This document shows positions 1 to 7,832 of a DNA stretch of 9,767 nt, piece by piece. Every line of letters begins with the position of its first letter. Position 1 is the stretch's first letter. The stretch is from positions 1 through 9,767 of the forward strand of contig CALVUU010000060.1 of the NCBI GenBank assembly GCA_944363655.1, written 5' to 3'. A program made the translations under genes and the position numbers. Source of the stretch: an uncultured Bacilli bacterium (GTDB lineage: Bacteria; Bacillota_I; Bacilli_A; RF39; UBA660). The notes beneath the pieces are model-generated. The model was not told the DNA's origin. It did no database searches and saw only the letters and a program-made list of their open reading frames with translations.

Positions 1-980
1 AAAATAAAATTATAAGAATCTTTACACATTTCATCTATACCAAATTGGGCTTTCCAATGAAGTTCTTTTAAAGCTTTTGTAGGATCAGCATAACATTGTG
101 CAATATCTCCGGGTCTTCTTTTAACAATCTTATATGGAATTTTAACATTATTTACTCTCTCAAAGGTATTTACTAAATCTAAAACACTATATCCTTTACC
201 TGTCCCTAAATTATAAACATATAAACCATTGCCGTTATTTTCTAATGCTTTTACATGTCCTTTGGCTAGATCTATTACATGAATATAATCTCTTACTCCT
301 GTTCCATCATGAGTAGGATAATCATTACCAAATACACTTAAATGATCAAGTTTTCCCACAGCTACTCTTACAATATATGGCATTAAATTATTTGGTATAT
401 CTTTTGGATCTTCACCTAGTAATCCAGTCTTTTCTGAACCAATTGGATTAAAATATCTAAGTAGTGTTACTTTCCAATCATTATCAGCTTTATAAATATC
501 TGATAATATCCATTCATTAACTAATTTAGTTGTTCCATATGGATTTGTAGTAGATAGTGGGAAATCTTCTTTTATTGGTAATGTTTTTGGAGTTCCATAA
601 ACCGTAGCACTTGATGAAAATACAATATTTTTACAATTATGTTCCTTCATTACTTTTACCAAATTCATTGTTGAGCCAACATTATTTTCATAATATTCTA
701 AGGGTTTTTCTACCGATTCCCCAACAGCTTTAAGCCCCGCAAAATGTATTACGGCATCAATTTTATTTTCATCAAAAATTTTAGTCATTAATTCATAATC
801 ACAAACGTCACCTTTAATAAATACAAATTCTTTGCTTGTCAGTTTTTTTATTTTATCAACAACTTCTATTTTAGAATTAACTAAATTATCGATAATTATT
901 ACATCGTATCCGCTATTTAACAACTCTACTACTGTATGGCTACCAATATACCCTGTACCACCAGTAACTAATATTTTCAT
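1..980 (-). CDS. galE: UDP-glucose 4-epimerase, C-terminus cut by window edge
   Basis: Interconverts UDP-glucose and UDP-galactose in the cytoplasm (short-chain dehydrogenase/reductase family, tightly bound NAD). My reading of the minus strand gives 326 codons open to the window edge. The NAD-binding GGTGYIG lies at residues 7-13, the serine cluster FSSSATVYG starts at 121, and the catalytic pair is Y148 and K152 in YGTTK. Family members run about 330-340 residues, so only roughly ten residues should be missing. The ATG at 978-980 is preceded by AGGAGG (987-992) with a 6-base spacer. The gene sits 170 bp beyond the mutase-like gene, separated from it by a terminator, and has its own candidate extended -10 box. 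It is therefore probably a separate transcription unit, yet it would make the substrate of the neighbouring mutase. Identity is very secure. Whether it also acts on N-acetylated sugars cannot be told from this sequence. Confidence 0.96.
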   Translation of the reverse strand, partial: MKILVTGGTGYIGSHTVVELLNSGYDVIIIDNLVNSKIEVVDKIKKLTSKEFVFIKGDVCDYELMTKIFDENKIDAVIHFAGLKAVGESVEKPLEYYENNVGSTMNLVKVMKEHNCKNIVFSSSATVYGTPKTLPIKEDFPLSTTNPYGTTKLVNEWILSDIYKADNDWKVTLLRYFNPIGSEKTGLLGEDPKDIPNNLMPYIVRVAVGKLDHLSVFGNDYPTHDGTGVRDYIHVIDLAKGHVKALENNGNGLYVYNLGTGKGYSVLDLVNTFERVNNVKIPYKIVKRRPGDIAQCYADPTKALKELHWKAQFGIDEMCKDSYNFI

Positions 981-1010
981 AATTTTCCTCCTCTTTACTT
1001 TCAGTTTATC

Positions 1011-1019
1011 ACTATAACA
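1011..1019 (-). promoter_or_regulatory. galE: Candidate extended -10 promoter of galE
   Basis: On the minus strand this reads TGTTATAGT, a TGn-extended -10 box, about 30 bases ahead of the galE start. No good -35 hexamer is present at 17 or 18 bases, so the call rests on the extended -10 alone. The terminator upstream makes an independent promoter for galE likely. Confidence 0.45.
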
Positions 1020-1101
1020 TATTAAAGTAAAGAAAATTATATAAAATGACTGTTTCTTTAATTTCTCATTAAAAAAACAACAAAAAATATATATTTATAT
1101 C

Positions 1102-1129
1102 AAAAAAGAGAAAAATATTAATTTTTCTC
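1102..1129 (-). terminator. Intrinsic terminator after the glycan cluster
   Basis: Read on the minus strand, a perfect 9-bp stem GAGAAAAAT / ATTTTTCTC with a 4-base loop (positions 1129-1108) is followed at once by six T residues (1107-1102). It lies 22 bases past the stop of the mutase-like gene. The stem is A/T-rich, so termination may be partial and some readthrough into galE is possible. On the plus strand the hairpin is not followed by a T-tract, which supports the minus-strand assignment. Confidence 0.7.
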
Positions 1130-1150
1130 ATTCGTTTCGTTATTTTTTAG

Positions 1151-2422
1151 CTATTTTAATAATTTGTTAGTCAGATTTTGAGCATCAATCATACAATCTT
1201 CCATAGAACAATAAGTCCATTTTCCATACCTTCCAATACTATAAATGTTAAATTGTGACAACTCTTGAATAATTTCCTTTATTTGACTATCATAATTATT
1301 GCTTATATGTACATATGCAGGATCCATGACGATACTTTCATAGTTTAATAATTTAAAGGAATCATCAATAATACCAACTTTGCTTAAATTATCCAATGTT
1401 AATTTTAATTGCTTATCAATTTCGTTCTTATTTATATTAAAATCTTTAGGGTAGCCTATTTCTATATACATACTTAATTTATCAGAATTCAATATATTAT
1501 CATAAAATCCTACTCTATAAAAATTAATTTTTTTATCAGGAAAATAAATCCAATGTTCTTTATTAAAAATAGATTTTTTATTAAAACCTAAATTAAAAAC
1601 TAAAACTTTGTTATAAGTTAAAATTTCACTAAGTTTATTATATTTTTCATTTGAAAATAACTTCATAAATTTATTAAATGGTATTGTATTAATCAAATTT
1701 TCATAATGAATTAATTCTCCACTATTCAACTTTGCCACTTTTTGTTCAGGATCTATTGATTCAACTCTACAATTTAACATTAATTTTTGCTTGTCAATTT
1801 GTTTTAATAGTATATCTATAATCACTTGAGCGCCACGCTTTGGATACAAAAATGTATTATTATAAGAATTATTATTATTTTCTTTCATATTATTAATGAT
1901 TGATTTAATATCAGCATAAGGAAAAAATCTTCCCATTGCATCTTTATCTAAAATAGTTAAATCACAAGCATATAATTTTTCATTATATGGTCTTAAAAAC
2001 ATCTCAGTAATAGATTTCCCAAACTTTCCATACAACATATCTAAAAAATTATCATAATTATCTTTTTCTTCTTTATTAAATAAATCATATAAACAATCAA
2101 TAAATTTATCTTTAGACAACTGATGAATATTAGTTTGAAATGGATAATCAATTAAGGAATTATCAAAAAAAACATAAGTCTTTTTTTCTTGAGTAACAAA
2201 ATCATCGGCAGATAAACTATTTACAAATTTATTTTTAAATTCCTCTGTTTTAAAATGGAAAAAATGTCCAGCATAATCCCATACATAATCTCCAACATAA
2301 TGAGTTTTACAATAACCACCAGCTTGATTATCTTTTTCAATAATTAAATAATCATCAGAATAATTAGCAAATGTTAAACCAGATATTCCGGCTCCAATTA
2401 TTAAATTTTTAACTTTTTTCAA
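1151..2422 (-). CDS. UDP-galactopyranose mutase-like FAD-dependent oxidoreductase
   Basis: Predicted cytoplasmic flavoenzyme of 423 residues. The FAD-binding Rossmann motif IIGAGISGL is at residues 8-16, the acidic ribose-binding end of strand 2 is at E29, and a GG pair follows at 35-36. GHFFHF (from about residue 52) and the C-terminal SIGRYGKWTY (395-404) resemble UDP-galactopyranose mutases of the eukaryotic-like branch, with GRYGxW binding FAD. The family converts UDP-galactopyranose to UDP-galactofuranose with reduced FAD. Annotation pipelines often label such proteins protoporphyrinogen oxidase or amine oxidase, but location behind two glycosyltransferases and before galE favours the mutase. 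The start is TTG at 2420-2422. No ATG lies in frame before an upstream stop, and the FAD motif begins at residue 8, so the TTG is hard to avoid. It begins one base after the upstream stop codon. Exact substrate is inferred. Confidence 0.8.
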   Translation of the reverse strand: MKKVKNLIIGAGISGLTFANYSDDYLIIEKDNQAGGYCKTHYVGDYVWDYAGHFFHFKTEEFKNKFVNSLSADDFVTQEKKTYVFFDNSLIDYPFQTNIHQLSKDKFIDCLYDLFNKEEKDNYDNFLDMLYGKFGKSITEMFLRPYNEKLYACDLTILDKDAMGRFFPYADIKSIINNMKENNNNSYNNTFLYPKRGAQVIIDILLKQIDKQKLMLNCRVESIDPEQKVAKLNSGELIHYENLINTIPFNKFMKLFSNEKYNKLSEILTYNKVLVFNLGFNKKSIFNKEHWIYFPDKKINFYRVGFYDNILNSDKLSMYIEIGYPKDFNINKNEIDKQLKLTLDNLSKVGIIDDSFKLLNYESIVMDPAYVHISNNYDSQIKEIIQELSQFNIYSIGRYGKWTYCSMEDCMIDAQNLTNKLLK

Positions 2423-2423
2423 T

Positions 2424-3695
2424 TTAACTATCCTTTCTTATCGATTTTATTAAATCATCAAAATCGCTAGATACCTTTGAAACCTCAAATTTTTTTACAA
2501 ATTCTTTGTTAATATTTCTAATGTATCCATTTTGCACTATCAAATATAAATAATTCTTGATTTCTTCACAACTATAAGATAAAACTAAGGCATTTGCATT
2601 TTGTAAAGTATCAACTACATCTCCATTTTGCATTGTAATTGCTAAAATATTAGAACCAGATCCAAAATAGTCTACAATTTTTGCAGCAAAGAATATATTT
2701 TCATCAATTACCTTAATAATATTCCCGTCTATATGAATCAGCCAATCGGCATCTTTCATAATTTTCAAACTTTCTAAATATGATACTGATTTTTTTATTT
2801 TGACGATGTCTAACAAATCTTCATTTAAAATGAATAACTTATCTTCATTTCCCATATCACCATAAAAGAACACTTCTATTTTATCTTTTAAACCCGTGAT
2901 TTCTTTATTTAATAAACTTAATGCTCTTAATAAAGGCGAAGCATTTCTAATTTCATCTAAATGTCCAATAAATACAAAACGTATTTTGTCATGTTTTGTT
3001 TTTGTTATTTTAGGATACATTTTTGAGTCGTAGCTATGATTTATAATAATTGCTTTTTTACTAAGTGATTGATCATTATTTAACATATATTTTTTTTGTG
3101 ATTCATTATTTAATACAATAAAATCAGCATATTTTAAAGTTTGTTCTTCTATTTCATTTAATTCATTTCTTAATTTTATATTATTTCTGTATCGAAAATT
3201 CCAATAAAGGCACATTAAGTTTCTTTTTATTGATAATTTTTTCATTAAAGACATATCTTTATTAATCTTATTCTTAGTAGAATAATAAGAATATAAATAA
3301 CAAGAAATATGGTGATATGGATTATTTTTTATTGGGTCTCCAAAAGACGCTATCCATTTTACATTAGGAAAATTTCTTTTAATTCTCAAGCCTATAATAT
3401 GTGACTCTTGAGGCATAGCTCTAGTCATTACTATATCATATTTATCAACATTCTTAGCAAAATATTGATATGCATCTTCCATCCATTCATAAATACTATT
3501 ACAATTTGAATAAATAGATTTTACATTTTCTTTATTTTTAAATTCAACTGTATTTCCATAAGACCAATCATTATGTCTGTTTTGAGTAAAAACATCATAA
3601 GAATATTTAGAATTATTTATTAATTTAAATGTAACTATTCCTTCTGAAGAATTAACTGGGGGATAAAACCAACTAATTACTAATATTTTTTTCAT
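2424..3695 (-). CDS. GT-B fold glycosyltransferase, family 4-like
   Basis: Predicted cytoplasmic or membrane-peripheral glycosyltransferase of 423 residues that would add a sugar from a nucleotide donor to the lipid-linked glycan. The N-terminus MKKILVISWFYPP (1-13), followed by a small-residue loop, is the usual opening of GT4-type enzymes. The C-terminal Rossmann half starts near RFVFIGHLDE (239-248). A donor-site segment around residues 331-352 (ENIFFAAKIVDYFGSGSNIL) corresponds to the PxKxxEYxxxGxPxL stretch of related transferases, though the family's classical glutamates are not clear here. A basic, aromatic-rich stretch at about 135-185 may touch the membrane. Its ATG overlaps the TGA of the upstream GT2 gene as ATGA (3692-3695), and its ribosome site AGGAG lies inside that gene, a layout typical of translational coupling. 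Donor and acceptor are unknown. Fold-level call is good, specificity is not. Confidence 0.82.
   Translation of the reverse strand: MKKILVISWFYPPVNSSEGIVTFKLINNSKYSYDVFTQNRHNDWSYGNTVEFKNKENVKSIYSNCNSIYEWMEDAYQYFAKNVDKYDIVMTRAMPQESHIIGLRIKRNFPNVKWIASFGDPIKNNPYHHISCYLYSYYSTKNKINKDMSLMKKLSIKRNLMCLYWNFRYRNNIKLRNELNEIEEQTLKYADFIVLNNESQKKYMLNNDQSLSKKAIIINHSYDSKMYPKITKTKHDKIRFVFIGHLDEIRNASPLLRALSLLNKEITGLKDKIEVFFYGDMGNEDKLFILNEDLLDIVKIKKSVSYLESLKIMKDADWLIHIDGNIIKVIDENIFFAAKIVDYFGSGSNILAITMQNGDVVDTLQNANALVLSYSCEEIKNYLYLIVQNGYIRNINKEFVKKFEVSKVSSDFDDLIKSIRKDS
2431..2436 (-). promoter_or_regulatory. Ribosome site fixing the TTG start of the mutase-like gene
   Basis: AAAGGA on the minus strand, 8 bases ahead of the TTG at 2420-2422. 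It lies inside the last codons of the upstream glycosyltransferase gene, so the two are probably translationally coupled. Confidence 0.6.
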
Positions 3696-4726
3696 TTTAC
3701 TAATCTCCTTTTAATTTTTTGAGCTAAATTTAATGAATGTATAAAAAGTCTATTAAATAGCAAAACATTTATGTATCCTATCTTTGAACTATATTTAATA
3801 TAGGGATTCTTTTTAAATTCAATGTATAAATTACCATCAGTTTTTTTCAAATATTTATCCAAGGCTTTAATTCGATGAAAAGCTTCGCTTTTATTTCTTA
3901 ATTGAAAACATACTATATTAACATGTGTATATAACATTGTTGCAATAATCTTCACTATATATTTTTTTTGAATTACACTTAATTTAGCTTTAATATTTAA
4001 ATAATAATTTATAAGAGATTTTAGAACTTTATCATGATCTGGTAAATGTTTAATTAAGTTTTCTTTACTCATACTTTGAGTGGGTCTTCCAATAAAATAA
4101 CGATATATATTTTCTTCCATAAATCGCATTGTTTTTATTTGAGCAATTGGAAAAACTATGAATTGCATATCAACATAGTATGTCTTTTCAAATAATTGTA
4201 TATTACTCTCTTTTAAAATAGAAGTTTTGTACGTAAGTGATGCCATAACAAAAGCAAAATAATTTGGAGAATCTACTTTAAAATCATTAAATTTATATGT
4301 TTTATTATATTCATAATCTAAATATCCAAAAAATTTTCTATTTCCGTCATAAACATATTCTTCATAGTAAGGTGTTAAAACAACATCATCATTACATTTT
4401 TCTAATTTCTTTAAATAAGAAATGAATGCTATTGTATCAAACCAATCATCACTATCTAAAACTTTAAAATATTTTCCCTTAGCATTTTTTATACCTACAT
4501 TTATTGTAGACCCGTGTCCTCCATTTTCTTTATCTATAAACGTTATTATGTCCGGATATTTACTTGCATATTTTTTTATTATATCCACGGAATTATCTTG
4601 ACTACCATCATTTACAATCAAAACTTCTAAATTACTACGTACTTCATCAACTAAAATAGAATCTAAACATCTCTCAAGATACCTTTCTGTATTATATACA
4701 GGAATTAGAATTGTTAATATTTTCAT
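3692..4726 (-). CDS. GT2 family glycosyltransferase
   Basis: Inverting GT-A fold sugar transferase of 344 residues. The N-terminal nucleotide-binding strand MKILTILIPVYN (1-12) and VNDGS (38-42) are classic for GT2, and the metal-binding DxD-type motif is DSDDW (91-95), preceded by GKYFKVL. The middle and C-terminal parts (from about 130) are basic and lack a transmembrane segment I can support, so it should act at the inner membrane face on a lipid-linked acceptor. The ATG at 4724-4726 has AGGAG nine bases upstream. The stop overlaps the start of the next transferase by four bases. Only two transferases are visible in the cluster, implying a simple repeat unit or enzymes that act repeatedly. 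In a galactofuranose context it is a candidate galactosyl or galactofuranosyl transferase, but that is inference. Confidence 0.9.
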   Translation of the reverse strand: MKILTILIPVYNTERYLERCLDSILVDEVRSNLEVLIVNDGSQDNSVDIIKKYASKYPDIITFIDKENGGHGSTINVGIKNAKGKYFKVLDSDDWFDTIAFISYLKKLEKCNDDVVLTPYYEEYVYDGNRKFFGYLDYEYNKTYKFNDFKVDSPNYFAFVMASLTYKTSILKESNIQLFEKTYYVDMQFIVFPIAQIKTMRFMEENIYRYFIGRPTQSMSKENLIKHLPDHDKVLKSLINYYLNIKAKLSVIQKKYIVKIIATMLYTHVNIVCFQLRNKSEAFHRIKALDKYLKKTDGNLYIEFKKNPYIKYSSKIGYINVLLFNRLFIHSLNLAQKIKRRLVK

Positions 4727-4744
4727 TTTTACACTCTCCTACTC

Positions 4745-5503
4745 TTAATTCTTCATGTGATTTTTCATAAACTTAACATATTCATCACAAACTTCTTTGC
4801 CACCAATTTTTTGAACTACTCCATGTTCTATCCAAACTACTCTATCACACATTTTTTTTATTTGTTCGATTGAGTGAGATACAAATAAAACAGTTGTTCC
4901 TCCGCCGATCATAGACATCATTTTTTCTTCACTTTTGGCTTGAAAAGCCATATCACCAACTGACAATATTTCATCAACTATTAATATTTCTGGATCAACT
5001 ATGGTTGCTATTGAAAAGGCAAGTCTTGCAACCATACCAGAAGAAAAATTTTGCACAGGTACATCCAAAAAATCTTGAAGTTCTGAAAATTCTACTATTT
5101 CATTAAATTTGGAATCAATAAGTTGTTTTGAATACCCCATTACAGCGCCATTTAAATAAATATTTTCTCTTGCGGTAAGTTGCGAGTCAAACCCCGCACC
5201 CAGTTCAATCATTGGACAAATATTTCCATAAACTTTAACACTACCTTTAGTAGGTTTCATGACTCCCGCTACAACCTTTAAAAGGGTTGATTTACCAGCC
5301 CCATTTGAACCAATAAAACCTACTACTTCACCTTTATTAATTTTAAAATCAACGTTCTTTAAAGCCCAAAATTCAGACTTTTTCTTCTTTTTCCTTTTTC
5401 CAATATCAACAAACCATTGCTTTAAAGAAAATCCTTTTTCAATACCTAAATTAAAACGCATTGATACATCATTAACTTCAATCATTATTTCTTTATTTTT
5501 CAT
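4745..5503 (-). CDS. Polysaccharide/teichoic acid ABC exporter, ATP-binding subunit (Wzt/TagH-like)
   Basis: ATPase that drives export of a completed undecaprenyl-linked glycan through the permease encoded immediately upstream. The 252-residue protein shows Walker A GSNGAGKST (65-73), the export-family signature QNFSSGM (151-157) in place of the usual LSGGQ, Walker B ILIVDE (173-178) and the switch histidine H210 in FVSHS. A basic run KRKKKKK at 36-42 just before EFWAL is typical of the TagH/Wzt N-terminal extension. There is no C-terminal carbohydrate-binding domain, unlike long Wzt proteins that read a capped chain end, so chain-length control by a terminal cap is less likely. The ATG at 5501-5503 is preceded by GAGGTG. 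Only 9 bp separate it from the permease stop. Confidence 0.95.
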   Translation of the reverse strand: MKNKEIMIEVNDVSMRFNLGIEKGFSLKQWFVDIGKRKKKKKSEFWALKNVDFKINKGEVVGFIGSNGAGKSTLLKVVAGVMKPTKGSVKVYGNICPMIELGAGFDSQLTARENIYLNGAVMGYSKQLIDSKFNEIVEFSELQDFLDVPVQNFSSGMVARLAFSIATIVDPEILIVDEILSVGDMAFQAKSEEKMMSMIGGGTTVLFVSHSIEQIKKMCDRVVWIEHGVVQKIGGKEVCDEYVKFMKNHMKN

Positions 5504-5512
5504 ATTGCACCT

Positions 5513-6304
5513 CTATACATAGTAGATGAATTTATCTTGATTTTTCTTAAATACAATAATACCTATTATAAAGAATACTATTGCAAATAAACCACAATAA
5601 ATCCATACATTTATTCCAGGGACTTGATTATATAGAATTATATCCCTCGCAAAATATATAAACCAATATAAGGGATTTAATTTAAATATTATTTGTAAGT
5701 ATGATGGAATTATAGCAATATCATACATAATCGGTGTCATATATGTCCAAAGCGTTATAACAACTCCATAAATATAAAACATATCTCGCAAAAAAACAGA
5801 AACTGTTGCAAGTATTAATCCAAAACCTACGGTAAAGAAAAATAAACATAAAAAAGCAAATGGAAGTAATAAATGATATATATTAATTCCTGTACCAGTT
5901 ATTAAAATAATTGCATATAAGGGTATTAAAGTAAGTAAAAAATTTATACCTACAAATATACATTTTGATATGGGAAAAATATATTTTGGAATATAAACTT
6001 TGTTTATTAAACTGAAATTAGCTACAACACTACTCATAGCAAGGTTTGATGCTTCACTAAAATAGTTAAATATAACAAGACCTGTCATTAAATAAACTAA
6101 ATAATTAACACCAGGTGTGGAAAACTTAAACATGTTTGTAAAAACTAAAGCCATAACAGTCATAGTTAATACTGGATATAATAAACTCCAAAGAATACCT
6201 AAAACACTTCTTTTATATTTAACTTTAAAATCTCTTGATACTAATTGTTGTAATAAAAAGCCATACTTTTTATATGTATATTTTAAATTATTTATAATTT
6301 TCAT
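5513..6304 (-). CDS. Polysaccharide ABC exporter permease (Wzm/TagG-like, ABC-2 type)
   Basis: Membrane channel subunit that pairs with the ATPase gene 9 bp downstream and moves lipid-linked glycan across the membrane. It has 263 residues and about six hydrophobic segments, roughly 41-58, 69-86, 111-136, 144-170, 177-200 and 232-252. The N-terminal amphipathic region carries VSRDFKVKYKRSVLGILW (22-39), the hallmark interface-helix sequence of Wzm/TagG permeases. I start at ATG 6302-6304, which has AGGA (6315-6318) ten bases upstream. An in-frame TTG at 6308-6310 would add two residues but leaves only a 4-base spacer. A strong promoter sits in the 43-bp gap upstream. Export family is secure, the cargo (teichoic acid, galactan or other) is not. 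Confidence 0.93.
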   Translation of the reverse strand: MKIINNLKYTYKKYGFLLQQLVSRDFKVKYKRSVLGILWSLLYPVLTMTVMALVFTNMFKFSTPGVNYLVYLMTGLVIFNYFSEASNLAMSSVVANFSLINKVYIPKYIFPISKCIFVGINFLLTLIPLYAIILITGTGINIYHLLLPFAFLCLFFFTVGFGLILATVSVFLRDMFYIYGVVITLWTYMTPIMYDIAIIPSYLQIIFKLNPLYWFIYFARDIILYNQVPGINVWIYCGLFAIVFFIIGIIVFKKNQDKFIYYV

Positions 6305-6328
6305 TCGCAAGATATCCTTTCTTTAAGT

Positions 6329-6358
6329 ATTATAACAAAAAATGACATTATTTATCAA
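6329..6358 (-). promoter_or_regulatory. Internal promoter for the export and glycosyltransferase genes
   Basis: On the minus strand, TTGATA (6353-6358) is followed after 18 bases by TATAAT (6329-6334), which is also preceded by TGT (6335-6337), making a TGn-extended -10. The -35 lies inside the last codons of the polymerase-like gene. The predicted start near 6322 leaves a leader of about 17 bases to the permease ATG. It is the closest match to a vegetative sigma consensus that I found in the window. Confidence 0.62.
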
Positions 6359-7832
6359 CCTTTTTACCCATAAATATTCCACTACTTATAAAAGAAAAGG
6401 GGATTATAGCGTTCATAGAATTAATTATATTACCAGTTAAATATGCTGAAAACATAAAAAGTACAATTACAGTTGTAAAAATAAATAAATAATATGTTTG
6501 ATATTTAAAGAAATTATAAATACCATAAATTAGTATTCCTATATAAATAAATAATAAAATAATAGAACCAATAATGCCAAATGCATAATAATGTAAGACA
6601 AAATCTCTTTCAATATTAACAATATTTTGAATACGTGAATTACTTATACCAAATAATATATCTAAATTATCATCATTAATTTCCTCTACTCTTTTTATTA
6701 TGCTAGTTTCAATAGTTCGATAGTTCATTTCTTCTAATGGCATATTTTCAATAAAATTTTTCCAAAATTCTGAGTCATATTCTACTGGATAATACTCTTC
6801 AAAAAACGCTTTAGGTAAATAATTAGGATTATAATTATTATAGACATAATCTATATTAGTTATTTCTTCTTCACTCGGTTTACTTAATTCTTCTTGAACT
6901 GTTACTATTGCTACCGCATTATCAAAGCTTTCCTCTACTCTATTAAGTTCAATATTACGATTAGCATATGGTGATATAGGAATTAATAATATCCACAATA
7001 ATATAGGAACAATTACAAATAAAGTTTTTTTATCAATTTTTTCTTTTTTATATAATACATAAATAATATAAAATAGATAAGCACAAATAAGGGTTAGTAA
7101 TCCTCCAACAGATGATACTCTAGTACCAAGCATAAGCATAGATATTGTAAGTAATAAAATATAAAATATACTTTTTTTATTCTTATAAATAAAGTCATAG
7201 ACAAATACTAATAACAACATAAGCATAACAACTGCTTCTTGATTAGCATACATAAATAGCCCCTTACTAGCAGTTTCTTGATAATAATTACTAATATTCC
7301 ATTCAAATATATTTTTAGTTATGACTGCATCGCTATAAGAACTTAAACTAATTTTAAATATATTAGTTATAATAATAGAACCACTAATTAATATAACCCA
7401 TATCTTTAACACTAATATATATTTCTTCCAAGGGATTCTTTGATAATATAAAGAATAAATAAAAGTTATTGGCATAACTAACTTTAGAATAGTTAATGCT
7501 TCATCATATACACTATAATTAAAGTTACCAGGAACTAATGAATTAAAACTATCTGCTCTTAAATAACTAATTAACAGATAAATTAAACAAACTACATAAT
7601 ATAAAAATACATACTTACTATTTTTTCTAGAATCTTTAACAATTATAAGTGTTGCTATAAATAATCCAAATATAACAATTACTTCAAAAAGTGTTACATA
7701 ACTACTATGAAAATAAGTAGTACTAAATATAGGTATTAAAAAAAGAAAAACTAGAGTAATATTATTAAGAATGTTTTCTTTTTTTATTTTTATTTTCTCT
7801 ACTTTTTCCTTTGCTATTTTCTTCTTTTTCAC
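6348..7832 (-). CDS. O-antigen polymerase/ligase-like multi-pass membrane protein
   Basis: A 494-residue membrane protein with a very lysine-rich cytoplasmic N-terminus (1-20), about ten to twelve hydrophobic segments, and one large soluble, acidic, probably extracytoplasmic loop at about 287-412. The helix carrying MLGTRVSSVGG (234-244) resembles the GTR-type arginine motif of the Wzy/WaaL/TuaE superfamily. The loop ends in ERDFVLHYYAFGIIGS (408-423), like the H/E...GxxG close of that family's loop. Such proteins polymerise or ligate lipid-linked glycans outside the membrane. The start is GTG at 7830-7832, supported by AGGTGA six bases upstream; the gene begins inside the last 68 bp of tagO in another frame. 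No strict sequence signature separates polymerase from ligase, so function stays at superfamily level. TuaE-like teichuronic acid polymerase is another possibility. Confidence 0.75.
   Translation of the reverse strand: MKKKKIAKEKVEKIKIKKENILNNITLVFLFLIPIFSTTYFHSSYVTLFEVIVIFGLFIATLIIVKDSRKNSKYVFLYYVVCLIYLLISYLRADSFNSLVPGNFNYSVYDEALTILKLVMPITFIYSLYYQRIPWKKYILVLKIWVILISGSIIITNIFKISLSSYSDAVITKNIFEWNISNYYQETASKGLFMYANQEAVVMLMLLLVFVYDFIYKNKKSIFYILLLTISMLMLGTRVSSVGGLLTLICAYLFYIIYVLYKKEKIDKKTLFVIVPILLWILLIPISPYANRNIELNRVEESFDNAVAIVTVQEELSKPSEEEITNIDYVYNNYNPNYLPKAFFEEYYPVEYDSEFWKNFIENMPLEEMNYRTIETSIIKRVEEINDDNLDILFGISNSRIQNIVNIERDFVLHYYAFGIIGSIILLFIYIGILIYGIYNFFKYQTYYLFIFTTVIVLFMFSAYLTGNIINSMNAIIPFSFISSGIFMGKKVDK

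Noticed and set aside
3692..3695. Mycoplasma code (TGA as tryptophan)
   Set aside because: TGA ends the GT2 gene in a standard ATGA overlap, and tryptophan in these proteins is TGG, for example in WDYAGH of the mutase-like enzyme.
5259..5522. Plus-strand reading frames opposite the ABC ATPase, and similar ones at 832-1017 and 6117-6326
   Set aside because: They lie antisense to well-supported genes, lack family motifs, and have the composition expected from the reverse complement of those genes.
7765..7832. Frameshift or sequencing error joining tagO to the polymerase-like gene
   Set aside because: TagO has its normal length and all motifs before the overlap, and the next gene has its own GTG start and ribosome site. 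These are two complete proteins.
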